A DNA stretch of 64,000 nt from Tenrec ecaudatus (lineage: Eukaryota; Chordata; Mammalia; Afrosoricida; Tenrecidae), in NCBI RefSeq assembly GCF_050624435.1, contig NC_134539.1:41572001-41636000 (forward strand), given 5' to 3'. Shown here in pieces: positions 11,456-23,000 of the stretch. Position 1 is the first letter of the stretch, and each line of letters opens with the position of its first letter. The translations under genes were made by a program, and so were the position numbers. The notes beneath the pieces are model-generated. The model had not been told where the DNA came from, did not search any database, and worked only from the letters and a program-made list of their open reading frames with translations.

Positions 11456-12126
11456 GATATCACATGCAAACTTAAAATCTAACTAGGGGAAAAGAGATTT
11501 CTAACAAATATGAAAATCAGGGGTATATATACCTAAATGTATAAAGTGACATGATAAATAAATATGAAAATGACAAACACAGCTAAGAAAGTCAAGGTCA
11601 TAGAAAAAAGAAGCAATTCATTAAAGAAGAATAGTATCCAGGGTGGAGATGTATAGAGACATGGTTTTCCTTACTAGTGAGGTTGAGGTCTGGGAGCTGC
11701 CTTTCCCCGGTAGTTTCTTTTGGAAAACATTCACCCTTATGTGCCATGGGGTTTGGCAGAGGCTGACCCTCCTGACACAGCTGAGGCTTTCCCCATAACG
11801 GCCAGGTGGAGCTGTTCTGAGAGCAGCACTTTGAAGGAATTCTCCACTAGTTCATGCTTCTGATAGCTTCACAAGATTTGTTCACCTGTACCTTCAATGC
11901 TACCAACTACCCAATATTCTAAGACATTGCACCCCAACCTCATTGAGTTAATCAGGGTCTGTTTAACATACTTAGAATAAAAAAGTAAACTCAAAACTAA
12001 AAATAAGCCACAAAGGATATAACAAAAGAAAGTAAAACCATGTTAACAACACATGGTTTTCCATAAAATTACTGAAATCAAATAGTAATGAGCCATTTGT
12101 GTGGTTAAGAAGAACATGTACACCAT
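11456..12126. other. Unique AT-rich DNA
   Basis: No family recognised. The middle part (about 11660-11960) is less AT-rich than its surroundings but has no domain-like frame. Confidence 0.35.
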
Positions 12127-14287
12127 ATATACACGAATATAAACTGACCTGAGTATAAGCCGAGGTACCTGTTTATTACCAAGGAAACCAGAAAAACTGA
12201 TTGACTCAAGTATAAGCCTAGGGTGGAAAATGCAGAAGCTATTGGTGAGTTTCAGTAATCAAAACAAATGAAAATAAAATGACTAAAAATTGAGACATCA
12301 GTAGGATAATGTACTTAAATATTTATTTTAAATAAAAAACATAAATAAAAGGACGTCATTTAACATTAGTAAATCAGCACAGTAAATGGAAAATAGGTTC
12401 AACAAAAACAATAAGGTGTCAACAATGATACCTTAAGAGTCCTATTCCCTGAGCTCAATCAGCAACCAAGCTAAAATGTAGAGTTAAAATCCTTCAAAAC
12501 TGGATTCCTCCTCATCATCCGTATCCCAATGCAGAGCTTCAGCTGGGGTGAGGTCATCATAGACACTGTCCTCACTGAGATCGCCCGTCATCAACATCAC
12601 TGCTGTCATTTTCATACAAAGCGCAGTCTTCACTGCCATCCACAGCATTACTAGTACTACATTTCTGGAAGGCACGTCGCACCATGTCTTCTGGAATGTC
12701 TTCCCATGCATCTCGAACCCGCTTTGCTATTAAATCTATGTCAGGCTTCATGAGATTTCCTCCTTTTGTTAGTCGGGCTTGACCAGATGATATCCATTCA
12801 TGCCACATCCTTCACATATGGTCTTTAAAAGGCTTATTCAAAGATACATCCAGAGGCTGCAGTACAGATGTAAGCCCACCTGGAATAACAGCTAAAGTAA
12901 CTTTACTAGATATTACCAATTTTTTTATGTCATCTGATAGGTGGACTCTGAACATATCCCAAACAAGTAACGATGGCTTTTTCTTTAAGGCTGCTCCTGG
13001 TTGTAGGTTCCAAATTTCGTGCAGCCATTTTTTTCTTCCGTCTTCATCCATCCAGCCTTTAACATGTGCACGCACATTAATTCTTGGTGGGAAATTGATC
13101 TTTTTAGGCAAGGTCTTTCTTTTAAAAATAATGACAGGACACAGCTTAGTTCCATTAGCCAAACATGATAGGAAAACAGTACATTTTTTTTCATTTCTTG
13201 TGGTTTTGAGAAAAATGTTTTTTTCTCCTAAACATGCCACAGTTCTGTTGCTTGGGAGATCAAAAGTCATGGCAGTTTCATCCATATTCCCAATATCTGC
13301 CAGGTCATAATTGTAAATCCTTCTTTGTTTTATAATAAATGACTGGAATGACATAATTTTTTCTTCAAGGTCTTGTGGCAATTTCTGGGAAATCTTTGTT
13401 CTTTGTCTCAAACATAGTAGGCCAAACCTATTCATGAAGCAGGTATACTATCCTGCTGACACAGCAAAATTTTCAATGCCTGGTACTTTATATTTGTCAT
13501 CCTTAGCCATTTGTAGAGCACGTACGCAGATACCCATGCATGTTACTCAGTAACCCTTTTACAACGCTCCATAACCCATTTATACAATTCATTCTCTAGA
13601 ACCCCATAAAAAGACATTAGCTTTTTGAATCTCTTCCAAGTCAGCCTTCATTTTCTGCCCCTCCCTCACTTGCTTTTCGTTAACACAGAATTCCCTACTT
13701 GCAATACTGTTATTGCTCTCCTCTGCTCTTGACACAACCTTCATTTTGAAACCAACCTCACATGACCGGAACTTTTATTTTGGTTCAAGAGTATCCATTT
13801 CTAATAGGATAAAAAACCAAGACTTTGAAAAAGAATTTTCATGAAAATGGACTCCCTTCCCACCCTGCCCCTGTGACATGTTAGCCGGGAGGAGGTGGGG
13901 AGTCCATGTGGATGGGGAATGCAGGCTGTGAATTAACACAGAGACAAGAGGGGAGAGACAGCGCAGCCATAGACACATCCTTACCAATTGAGCTGCTGGC
14001 GTAAGTGAATCACTACGGGTGCGTCTGTGAATTGGAGCCGTCCACATCATAGGATGGCTCTGATTGGTTAGATGTGAGTAAACAAACATTCAAAGCCCTG
14101 CAGTGTCAGCAGGGCTTTGAATGAACAGTGGAGAAATGGCAATCACCCAGGAGATAATGGGCACATGTTCCGTTGCCTAGAGGGGGAGGGGCAGCGAGAT
14201 GTTACACCTCACTGGGGTACCGCTGACCCATGTATAAGCTGAACATTTTTTGTGCTGAAAAACTTGACTTATACACAAGTATATATA
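12127..14287 (-). mobile_element. pogo/Tigger-like DNA transposon, autonomous length
   Basis: A transposase pseudogene is framed by inverted ends. The left end reads 'tatatacacgaatataaact' with 'cctgagtataagccgagg' following. The reverse complement of the right end reads 'tatatacttgtgtataagtc', with a reversed 'gttcagcttatacat' further in. The outer ends begin in TA, the target of the Tc1/mariner-pogo group. The roughly 2.16-kb length and one transposase on the minus strand fit the family. The boundaries could shift by a few bases because the flanks are also TA-rich. Confidence 0.85.
12484..13780 (-). pseudogene. pogo/Tigger transposase, stop codons and a frameshift
   Basis: This enzyme cuts and pastes the element at TA sites in the nucleus. 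The longest open part (13435-12812, 207 codons) is the catalytic core: D52 in GNMDET, D160 in LLVWD, and D196 in VLQPLDVS followed by NKPFKDH. That gives a DD35D spacing, and all three metal-binding Asp residues are present. Upstream, past a stop near 13448, the frame continues as KVPGIENFAVSAG and, further in, SREFCVNEKQVRE, the CENP-B-type helix-turn-helix region, with additional stops. Downstream, one TGA at about 12809 is followed by WHEWISSG and an acidic tail, which continues in another frame after about 12590 and ends EEESSFEGF. The breaks show that it cannot make a full protein. Related domesticated genes exist (CENPB, JRK, POGK), but TIRs around this copy argue for a transposon. Confidence 0.9.
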
Positions 14288-14925
14288 TTTATAAATCTTT
14301 AAAAATTGGAGCAATTATTCTGAAGGTCAATTTTCATGATTTCTTCCCATGCAATTTTATTTCTAGTAATTTATAAATGGATGTTTATAAATTATTTACA
14401 TAAAAATTGCATTATATTTACACGTAGAGGTTTATAATATTAGAATTACATATACATTTAACCTTAATAGCACAGATGTTCTGAAGAATGGAGACTGGGA
14501 TGGCCCCCGAACACTGTGGGTAGCTTTGCTCTTCAGGTCTCGAACTGGGCTGACCACATTAGAGTGATTAACGATTTAAGATTAAGAGGGCAGCACTTAC
14601 CCAAGGACAAGGTTCAGAGGGCTAGGAGAGAAGAAAGACAAAAAACAGAAACACAAGAAGGAAGTGGAATATAAGCATTGAGGGGGTTTAAAGGATGAAT
14701 TAAAACAAAATATGTATGAATTGTTGAATGTAAAACTATGATATGCTGTGTACTCCTTCACCTAATTCACAATACAAAGAAAAAAATAAACAAAAGCATT
14801 ATTTTACAGTTATATTTTTAAATATTTTGTGACCATTAACATATGCTTCAGAATAACAAACATTTAACAACATGAGAAATGGTGGCATAGTCTGAAAAAA
14901 CAAATCAAATCCCCCAGAAGCTATA
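14288..14925. other. Unique AT-rich DNA
   Basis: No gene or repeat family recognised, apart from short A-rich runs near 14770. Confidence 0.35.
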
Positions 14926-14927
14926 GT

Positions 14928-15118
14928 CATAAAGTTGATTCAGATTCACAGGGCTCCTAAAGGACTGAGCAGAACAGCTGTCGCAGAGCTTCAAGACTAC
15001 GTCCTTACAGAAGCACACAGCTACATCTTTCTCTTGCAGAGCAGCTGTTGGGTTTGAACCACCAACCTTTCCATTAGCAGCTGAGTACTTAGTCACTGTG
15101 CCACCAGGGCTCTTTGTG
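14928..15118 (-). mobile_element. AfroSINE, near complete, antisense
   Basis: From 'gtcataaagttgattcagat' through 'acagctacatctttctcttg' and 'ttgggtttgaaccaccaacc' to 'actgtgccaccagggctctt', which is the reversed head. Both A- and B-box regions can be placed. The 63-codon frame across it is chance. Confidence 0.9.
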
Positions 15119-15404
15119 GCATAGAATTACAGCAACCCAAAAATACACTCTAATATATATAGTATGATATAAATTTGTAAAGCAAAGTACTGTAGTATAA
15201 AATTGAACAAAAGTTAATATTTTTCTTTAGGTAGGGAGATTCCACTATGTTTTATTTTCCCTTGTCTATTTGTACTTTAAACAAATATATATATTTTCCC
15301 CCAAAGGAACATGTTTGGCTCAGAAAATCAGAATAACATCATACAACTAACATGAACATAGCAATAGTTCATGTGATATCATTTGCCATCCATGAGTTTT
15401 ATGA
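15119..15404. other. Unique DNA
   Basis: No feature recognised. Confidence 0.35.
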
Positions 15405-15560
15405 TCAGATCAGAGTTTTAATCTAAGTACTACCACACACTAGGTGTATACCTCAAACAAGTCATTTGTTCAGTCTCAGTTTTTCCATCTGTAAAATGGT
15501 TTTTTCACAGCATCAACCTCATAGATTGATGACATGAGATGATGCACGATCATTATGTAC
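15405..15560 (+). repeat. MIR
   Basis: 'acaagtcatttgttcagtct' followed by 'cagtttttccatctgtaaaa' and 'acctcatagattgatgacat' is the conserved core and 3' part of MIR in the correct order. Confidence 0.85.
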
Positions 15561-17269
15561 TAGTATACAGTACTTACTCCAAGATTTTAGCTATTACTTA
15601 TGATGGTAGCCTCTGTATTTAGATGACTGAAACATTTTGGTATGCTGAATATTTAGTGTTCATTTCTCAATCCTCTGGTTACAGTTTTTAGTTAATTTTA
15701 ATGCTGTGTTTTGGAAATGTGTCAGTTCTGGGATAATCGATCCTGTGATAGCACTTAGCTCAGTGCAAACAAAGGCTTCCCCCGTGGGTGCCTCGCAGCA
15801 ATCATGGCATCAACAGCAATGTGCTTCTTGATTAGATCAATTAATTCAGGCAGACAAGATGTTTGTTTTGCATTTTTTCAATCTTTATGCTCCCTGGTGA
15901 CTTGCTGTTGTTAAGTGCTTGCCATTATTCTTATACTTTCTCTTATATAGATCACTGAATGGCATAATGAACTTAACAGTTCCTATATGAGAGTAATTTA
16001 TCCAACACCAGCTCATCACTAAAATTACAATCATTAGACAATGGAGGAATTAGGTATTAAAATGCGTGAGAGATCTTCTGTGATATTTAGGAGTATGGTA
16101 CAGTTATGAATCAGAGAGTGGGAAGGCTGAATAAGTTTTTCCAAAAGTATTGAATGCATTAGCTTTATTATCAAATGTATTAACTATAAGTTTTTCCATC
16201 TTTAATTTTTATTCATGTCATTTTCTGTTTTTATTATGCCCCCTCCCAACTTCCTTTCTTTCTTAGTTTAAGCAAAAATAGGGGTGGGTTTCAATTCCAT
16301 TAACCTTTCACTCATTGGGCCATAACAATGTCTCATATAACTCAAGGGCAAAAATTGTCTCTGAGCCCCAGACAGTCTGGAACCAGGAACTGGAGAGAAC
16401 AGCTTCTAAATGGCAATAGGAGGAGACAGTAGGGGAATCTGGCTATTGTAACTCTCTCTAGACTCTGGAAGGAAATGCCAGTGAAAGAAAATTATCACAG
16501 TGTAATGTAACATCAGCTTTCTCCAAATTTCACAATGTAAATAGGGAGGACCGATTTTCACACAATTTCTATCAAAATGGCACCAAAGAAAATTCCTAGC
16601 CCTCCATCAGCAGAGCCATCCAGACTCAGGACTGAGTCGTCTGTAAGTATTAGCCCTTGGGGAGAGCTCTGTTTCAGTTATAGGGGTCGTGACTAGAATT
16701 TCTATATTCTTTAAAACTTCTCTTTTTACTTCCCTCAGGCCCATTGCACAGCCAATCTCCTGTTACATTTAATATGCTTTATATTAAACATTTCCTAATC
16801 AATTTGATGGGTGCTTTCTGTCTCTTGATTACATGCTGACAGATATACCCCATTCCCAATTCTAATTGAAGCTACTCTAAAAACTGTATTTCTTCTACTC
16901 GAAAAATAATAATTAACCATGTTTGTACCTTTCAGCAATTTTGGTTTCTACTATTAAGAATTATGTTAATATTATGAATAGTTAACCACTAGAGATTTTG
17001 TCTTTTGAAGTGTATTTCTGTGTAGCCAAATGATTGAATCTAGATTTCTGATGTTACTGACATTTTGAAGTGGGTAATTCTTTGTGTGGGTGGCATTTTG
17101 GTGTTTCGTAGGATATAACACTCCTGATTTTCACTTAGATAACAATAGCATCCTCCTCTTCCACAGTTGTGTTCACTGAAAAAGTCTCTAGACATGGTCA
17201 TAAATCTCTTGGCCCCCAAGTCACTCTGAGTTGAGAGCCATTGAATTAGATAGGCTCCTTCTTTTAAAA
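15561..17269. other. Unique DNA, 1.7 kb, no gene seen
   Basis: No repeat family or coding frame was recognised. The block 16000-16080 ('caccagctcatcactaaaat' and on) looks less degraded than its surroundings, which could reflect constraint. The 87-codon reverse frame ending in SPIN has no domain. Confidence 0.4.
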
Positions 17270-17747
17270 CAGTGGTCCTCAACCTTCCTTTTGCCGGGAC
17301 CATTTCATACAGGCCCTCCTGTTGTGGAGACCCCCAACCATAAAATTATTTTCATTGCTACTCATAATTTTAATTTTGCTACTGTTATGAATCGTCTTGT
17401 AAATATCTGATATGCAAGATGTAGTTTCATTGGCACAAATTGAACATAATTAAAGCAGTGATTAATCACAAAAAACAGTATGTCATTATTATTGTGAACT
17501 ACTTATTCCTAATGACAAATAAATGAAATTTTGTCTTAAAGCATGGTATAGCATGGGTAACAGTCTTCACGCCGGGTACTCTTATGTGGACATATCTGCA
17601 TGTGGGCGGACCCGCCCGGAGATAGAGGAGCAGTGTCTCAGTTCCTAAGACCATCAGGTTTATGTGTTTTCCGATGGTCTTAGGCAACTCCTGTGAAAAG
17701 GTCGTTCGACCCCCAAGGGGTCACGACCCACAGGTTGAGAACCACTG
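17270..17747 (+). mobile_element. SPIN, non-autonomous hAT element (478 bp)
   Basis: The terminal inverted repeats are cagtggtcctcaacc at 17270 and ggttgagaaccactg ending at 17747. Subterminal blocks 'gacccccaaccataaaatta', 'gctactgttatgaatcgt', 'gatatgcaagatg' and 'gacccccaaggggtcacgac' match SPIN (SPace INvaders). The flanking 8-mers ttttaaaa and attgaaaa agree at six of eight positions, fitting a decayed 8-bp hAT duplication. It holds no transposase. SPIN is known for horizontal transfer among tetrapods, tenrec included. Confidence 0.93.
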
Positions 17748-17777
17748 ATTGAAAAGACCAACTACATCCTCCTTTAA

Positions 17778-17985
17778 TTCACTAAGTGCTAGGCTGCTAA
17801 CCCAAAAGTCAAGTTGCTCTGCTTTTTCAACATCTGCCAGTCAGTGTTTGGTATGGTGGAAAGGTGTGACAGTATGCTTCCATAAATGAAATATACCTTT
17901 GGACACCCTTTGAGGTCGTCGCACATCCTACTGGGACAGTATGAACTGGAATAGACTCTACAGTAAAGGATTTGGGGTTTGTTTT
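17778..17985 (+). mobile_element. AfroSINE, diverged
   Basis: 'gtgctaggctgctaacccaa', 'tgtgacagtatgcttccata', 'tgggacagtatgaactggaa' and 'tagactctacagtaaagga' follow AfroSINE order. The extreme 5' head is missing or interrupted near the SPIN insertion. Confidence 0.7.
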
Positions 17986-18624
17986 TAAGTTCTCTCATCT
18001 GTCAGGAATGTATTTTGGATTTTGGAGTGAAATAGAAGCTTATTTCATTCCCCCCCTCCTCGGACAGCCTATTGTCCCAGCACAGATGTTTGGACAATGA
18101 TTCCTTCTCCACAGACTTAAAGTGCTGCTTTTTCTCCTTTATTTCTCATATGTGTACATATTATTTATGTTTTAGAGCTTCATTCTTGTTCTATTAACTT
18201 GTCATTAATTTCTACAAGATTTTAATTGTTTTAGCTTTATAATACATTTTTAAATATCTCAGAGAGTTGAGTTCCCATAATAACCTCTTTTTCTAAATGT
18301 ACATGCCTATTCTTATGAATTTCCATTCCTAAATGAGCACTTAAATGGCTTTGTAAACATCTTCAGATGCTTTCTTTGGGTTTTGAATGAAATCACATTA
18401 ACTCTATTAATCATATTGAAAATAATTAACATCCTTTTTAAGTCATAAATTTCATACTAGAACACAGTGTACTCATTTAGTCAAAAGTTTTACATATCTC
18501 AAGGATACTCCATAAATTTCTTCATAAAAACCTATGTATTTTGTTAGGTTTTGTTCTCAGTATTTTATGCTAAAATTAGGGATAAGGCCATTTGTTCCAA
18601 TGTTTTTTGCCGGTTATTACTTTT
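17986..18624. other. Unique AT-rich DNA
   Basis: No gene or clear repeat recognised. Diverged L1 UTR may be present but could not be placed. Confidence 0.35.
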
Positions 18625-18773
18625 TTAGGGCAAAGACTGTACAGATGTGCTTTATACAATTGATGTATGTATATGTATGAACTGTGATAAGAATTGTATG
18701 AGCCCCAATAAATTGTTAAAAAAAAAAAGAAATTCAGGTAGTATAGATTCAAAAAAAAAAAAAAAGAAAGAAA
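18625..18773 (+). mobile_element. LINE-1 3' terminus with A-rich tail
   Basis: 'caattgatgtatgtatatgt', 'gataagaattgtatgagccc' and 'caataaattg' followed by two A-rich stretches. About 90 bases of L1 remain. Confidence 0.85.
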
Positions 18774-19030
18774 AGATCATCCTCCCAAGGGGGAGGAACA
18801 ACAGAAATGTGGGTGTAAGATATGAAAATAATAATAATTTATAATTTTCCAAGGGTTCATGAGGATAGAACGGTAGAGGAGGAAGGGGGAAAAAGAGGAA
18901 CTGATACTAAGCGTTCAAGTAGAAAAATGTTTTGCAAATAATGATGGCAACATATGTACAAATGTGATTGATACAATTGATGTTATAAGAGCTATAAGAG
19001 TACCCAATAAATTATTTATATACAAAAAAA
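18774..19030 (+). mobile_element. Second LINE-1 3' terminus, directly following
   Basis: 'gggggaggaacaacagaaat', 'caagggttcatgaggataga', 'atgatggcaacatatgtaca' and 'gagtacccaataaattattt' parallel the L1 3' end at 61040-61290. It follows the tail of the previous copy head to tail. Confidence 0.85.
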
Positions 19031-19591
19031 GTTAAGTTACAGACTTTTGCATATTTGTTATGTGCCTGGCAACCATAGTCTTCTAAATCTTATATATATT
19101 CAGGTCAACTTATTGAATGACCAAATCTGTTTCAATTTGAGAATTACAGAAAAAAATACATGTTTTCCATGAAGCCATTATCCCTTCATAGAAAGCAAGA
19201 CCCCTGTACTTTTCTCATCACCCCCAAATCTTCTCAGGCAGAAGTTAAGTAAAGTGCATTGGAGCGAGATGTGATAGTTCTCTCTGAAGATAAGGAATGA
19301 CCAGGTACTGAAATTTCCACTTTTTTCCCATCATGATATCAAAGAATCAGTCCAGGGAATAGGCCGAAAAAGACCACGAAGACATTGCCACTGTAGCATG
19401 CATCAGACTCAATCTTAAACCTCAGCTGGAAAAAAAATGAAGACGTTCTTTGTCTTAAAGGAATTTATGTTGGGTGTGCATTTCTTGACATAGCTACGTG
19501 ATGATTCCCGGTTGCTGTAGTAAATAATAGACAGCTTAGCTTAGTGGAGGGGTGAAAGTAGTGATGGTAATATTTAGGTCATTATATTACA
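19031..19591. other. Unique DNA
   Basis: No feature recognised. Confidence 0.35.
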
Positions 19592-19795
19592 TCGCACCCA
19601 AGCCAAATCCACTGCCATCAAGTTGATTTTGACACGCAATGACTCATTAACAGAGAGCAGAATCGTTCCTTAGTGTTTCCAATACTGTAAATCTTCCTGA
19701 CAACAGGGTGCCTCATCTTTCTCCCAGAGTACCTGGTCAGTTTGAAACGCCAACCCTTTGGTTAAAAGCCCAATCCTTACCCAACAGTGCCTCAG
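19592..19795 (-). mobile_element. AfroSINE, antisense
   Basis: 'ccaaatccactgccatcaag', 'ccaatactgtaaatcttcct' and 'cgccaaccctttggttaaaa' are in reversed AfroSINE order, ending 'acccaacagtgcctcagg' at the head. Confidence 0.85.
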
Positions 19796-19821
19796 GACTG
19801 CTTTCATTATATTGTGAAACA

Positions 19822-20022
19822 AAAACCAGATTCACTGCCATTGATTCAATGCCCACCGCTCACAATCACACAGGACAGGGTAAAGCTTCTCTGAGAGTTT
19901 CTGCGACTCTTTCCATGAGTAGAAAGTCCTGTCTTTCTTCTGTGGAGCAGCTGGTGGTTTTAAACTTTTGACCGTATGCTATAACAGCCTTATGATTTAA
20001 CCACAACGCCACCCGGGCCTCC
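19822..20022 (-). mobile_element. AfroSINE, antisense, second of a direct pair
   Basis: 'aaaaaccagattcactgcca' begins a second copy in the same orientation as its neighbour. It ends 'aaccacaacgccacccgggc' and cc, the reversed head. An 87-codon plus frame spans both SINEs by chance. Confidence 0.87.
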
Positions 20023-22476
20023 AATCATTATTCTATAGTGGCAATTCAAACCATATAATTGGTAAGGCCACCCAGAGAAAGGGAGGGAGGGGAAGCAAGA
20101 GAAGCAGAGAAAGCACCATATGGAATTCTATAGAAAATAATATGACTGGATTTCAAAAGTTAGTAAAAAAAATCCATTTTATTTTTATTCCATCTTTTCC
20201 CACAAACTTTTTGGTGCCCCCTCATACTGTAGGTGAAAACTTGGGGAGAAAGAGTTCAATAAGAAAACTAAGTATTGGTGGTGTTAAAAGTTAAAAGAAG
20301 ACTGGGGAACGAATGAATATTTATATAAATAATGGAACTCAACAATTGCAAATGATTGAAAGAGGAAAACAGGATCAATTATGTCATTTGAACCTAAAGA
20401 AGTCCCGTGGAACGTTAACATGGGGATTATTCATTGTAGCTCTGACTGAGCTGTATCATACAGTAGCAATACAAGCCAAATCACACTATGATACAATTAA
20501 TACTGGAGTGTGTATATAAATGAAAACTTGCTTGAAAAAGGACCTGATAGCTCTGATATCACAATAAAACTAGCTAGTATGAGTCAATGTGGTATAGAAA
20601 AAGGGAGGAATCCTAAATAGCATTTCAATAGACACTTATACATAAAGTATACATTTATCAAACATACTCTTGGAACACATACTTCACCGAGCTGTAGTGT
20701 TATAGCTTTATAACAGAAGTCAATGGCAGACATATCTCAAAAAAAGGGTGAGTTTCCATTGTATGATATACTTTCATTGGCCATAATTTTTTCTGGGATA
20801 AAAATTAAATGCAAAGTTCCATTCTATTTTAAATTAATACTTGTGTTTTCCTGTTAGGAACATTGATCTGAATGCTATCATTGCTGTGAACTATCCCATC
20901 CTCTTAACAGCTAGTCATTTAAATAGATTGTCAATTAGGATTCCCACTGGAATTAACCACCACAGTCCAGTTAATTACTAAGTGACTTAGCATCTGTCTA
21001 AGTGAAAACTTATATATTAGGTTTTCCAAGTTCCTATCAGTTGCTAAATAGTCTACTCTAATTAGAAATCTTTGGAGAGCTCAAATTCTGTATAACTTGG
21101 TGCCTTTGTTTATAGAGAGTTGTTTCTTTTCTCCTCATCATCCAAGGAGCAAGTCAGAGATTGATACTTCAAAACATCTTGCCAGAGCCATCTCCCAAGC
21201 TGAGAGGAAGTTGGGTGCATCTGACCTTATTCTCTTTCACACTGTCACCCCAAATAGAGAAATAATTTATCACATTTTGTTTCAGTCTTTTAGAGCCAGG
21301 ATCACACATAGTCCTCAAAGAGTACAGCTCACATATTTTTGTACTGCTGAATTGTAAATTGTGTATGAAAAGGATCTTCAACAATTCATTGAAAGAGTGT
21401 ATTACTTAAATTAATATATACGGATTTCAACATTCTTATACCAAAATGAACATGTACTAATGTGTGTGAGCAGGCCTACTTTGAGGCAGTAAGAAATAAG
21501 AGATCAATTTGGAAAAAGGCCCCTTGTGAGCCACATCCATCCTGCCAAAACTGAAGTGAGGACAAACGTCAAATTTATGATGAAGCTGGGATATATGAAA
21601 CCAGGGGTGCTTGATGAGAAGTTTACTGGGATAATGCCTTAATGAAATCAGAAATCTACAAATGGATAGCTCATTTTCAGAAGGAATCATCTGATGTTGA
21701 AGATTAAGTACACAGCACAAGACCAGCCCCATAAATTGTCAAGGAAACAATCTTGTGCGTGCCCTAATTAAAAGGAGCATCAATGAAAAGCAGAAAGAGG
21801 AGCCAACACGGTAAATATCTCAGTGGGTTTGACTTGCACTATCCTAATTGAATAATTAAAGCTGAATAAACTTTCTGCTTGATCAGTACCCAAACTGTTG
21901 TGTACCATTCAGCTAAAGACATGAGTAGAGTTTCAATGGGAATTGTAAATAAGTGAGATCAAGACCATTTCTTAGAAGGTTGTAATAGGAGATAAACCAT
22001 CATTTTGCAGATATGATCCTAAAGACAAGCTCAGTCATAGCAGGGGCTGCCAGAGGTGGAAGTGGTACAAAGCAAAGGCAGACCCATCAACAGCAAAGGT
22101 GGTCATATCAATTTTCAGTGCTGCTGAAGTCGTTTTGCATTGTGACTTCCTTACCACAGGGGTATAAATGACAACATCTGCTTACTATGTGAGTATTTTG
22201 AGAAAGTTACCTAAGTTTTAGCCAAAAAAAATAAACCACCCTCAAAACCTTCATGAGAGAGTCCTTATCTACCATAAAAATACTTCTGCTCATTCCTCTC
22301 ATCAAACAATGTGAATTATTATGCACTCACTCATCTTACAGGCTGATTTTCTTCCTCCTGACATCTTCCTGTTTTGTAATTTTCAAAAACCTGTGAAGTG
22401 TGCCCATTTATCTTCAGTTAATAATGTGGGAAAAATACTTGTCTTCACTTGATGAAGTTTCCTGGACTCTGTTTTT
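20023..22476. other. Unique DNA, 2.45 kb, no gene seen
   Basis: No repeat or exon recognised. The part 20830-21030 carries several TAAT-core sites and few signs of simple-sequence decay. Frames of 86 and 91 codons (21097-21357 plus, 21457-21732 minus) have no recognisable domain. Confidence 0.4.
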
Positions 22477-22478
22477 TC

Positions 22479-22610
22479 TAAATTGAACTCACTGCCATTG
22501 AGTCAATACTGACACCTAGCAACCCTACAGGACAGGGTAGACTGGCCCCTGTAAGTTTCCGAGACGGTAATTCTTCCTGGGAGTAGAATGCCCCATCTTC
22601 CCAGTCTTCC
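22479..22610 (-). mobile_element. AfroSINE 3' two-thirds, antisense
   Basis: 'ttgaactcactgccattgag', 'acaggacagggtagactggc' and 'agtagaatgccccatcttcc' are reversed AfroSINE blocks. Confidence 0.85.
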
Positions 22611-22818
22611 CCCACCTCTGTTCTTTAGGGATATAATAAATGTCTGGTATCTCTGTTTCCAAACATTGTCTTGAAATTGATGGATGGTTTGCTAAGAAAT
22701 ATAGTTCCTAATTTTAATTTTTATCTTTTAATTATGTTTTTCATAAATCTTTGAAATCCCTTCATATAATGCACAGTAAACTGGAGAGAAAACTATCTTG
22801 TATGAATAAACCTGTTCA

Positions 22819-23000
22819 TAAACCACCAGTTCTCATCACGTCCATTCCAACTCATGGCAGCCCATGTGTACCGTTGAGTTTTAAATGACTGTGATCTGTA
22901 GGAAGTAGGTGGCCATGTCGTTCCCTGAGGCACCAGTGGGTGAACCCCATCTGCTCACTTTCAGTTTGCTGCCTAGCACTTGGCCATTTGCATCTTCCAA
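22819..23000 (-). mobile_element. AfroSINE, antisense, diverged
   Basis: 'cgtccattccaactcatggc', 'gtaggtggccatgtcgttcc' and 'accccatctgctcactttc' keep the reversed SINE order, ending near 'gcctagcacttggcca'. Short opposite-strand frames of 64-66 codons here are not genes. Confidence 0.7.

Noticed and set aside
12927-13310. 127-codon plus frame opposite the transposase
   Set aside because: It is the shadow of the conserved minus-strand transposase.
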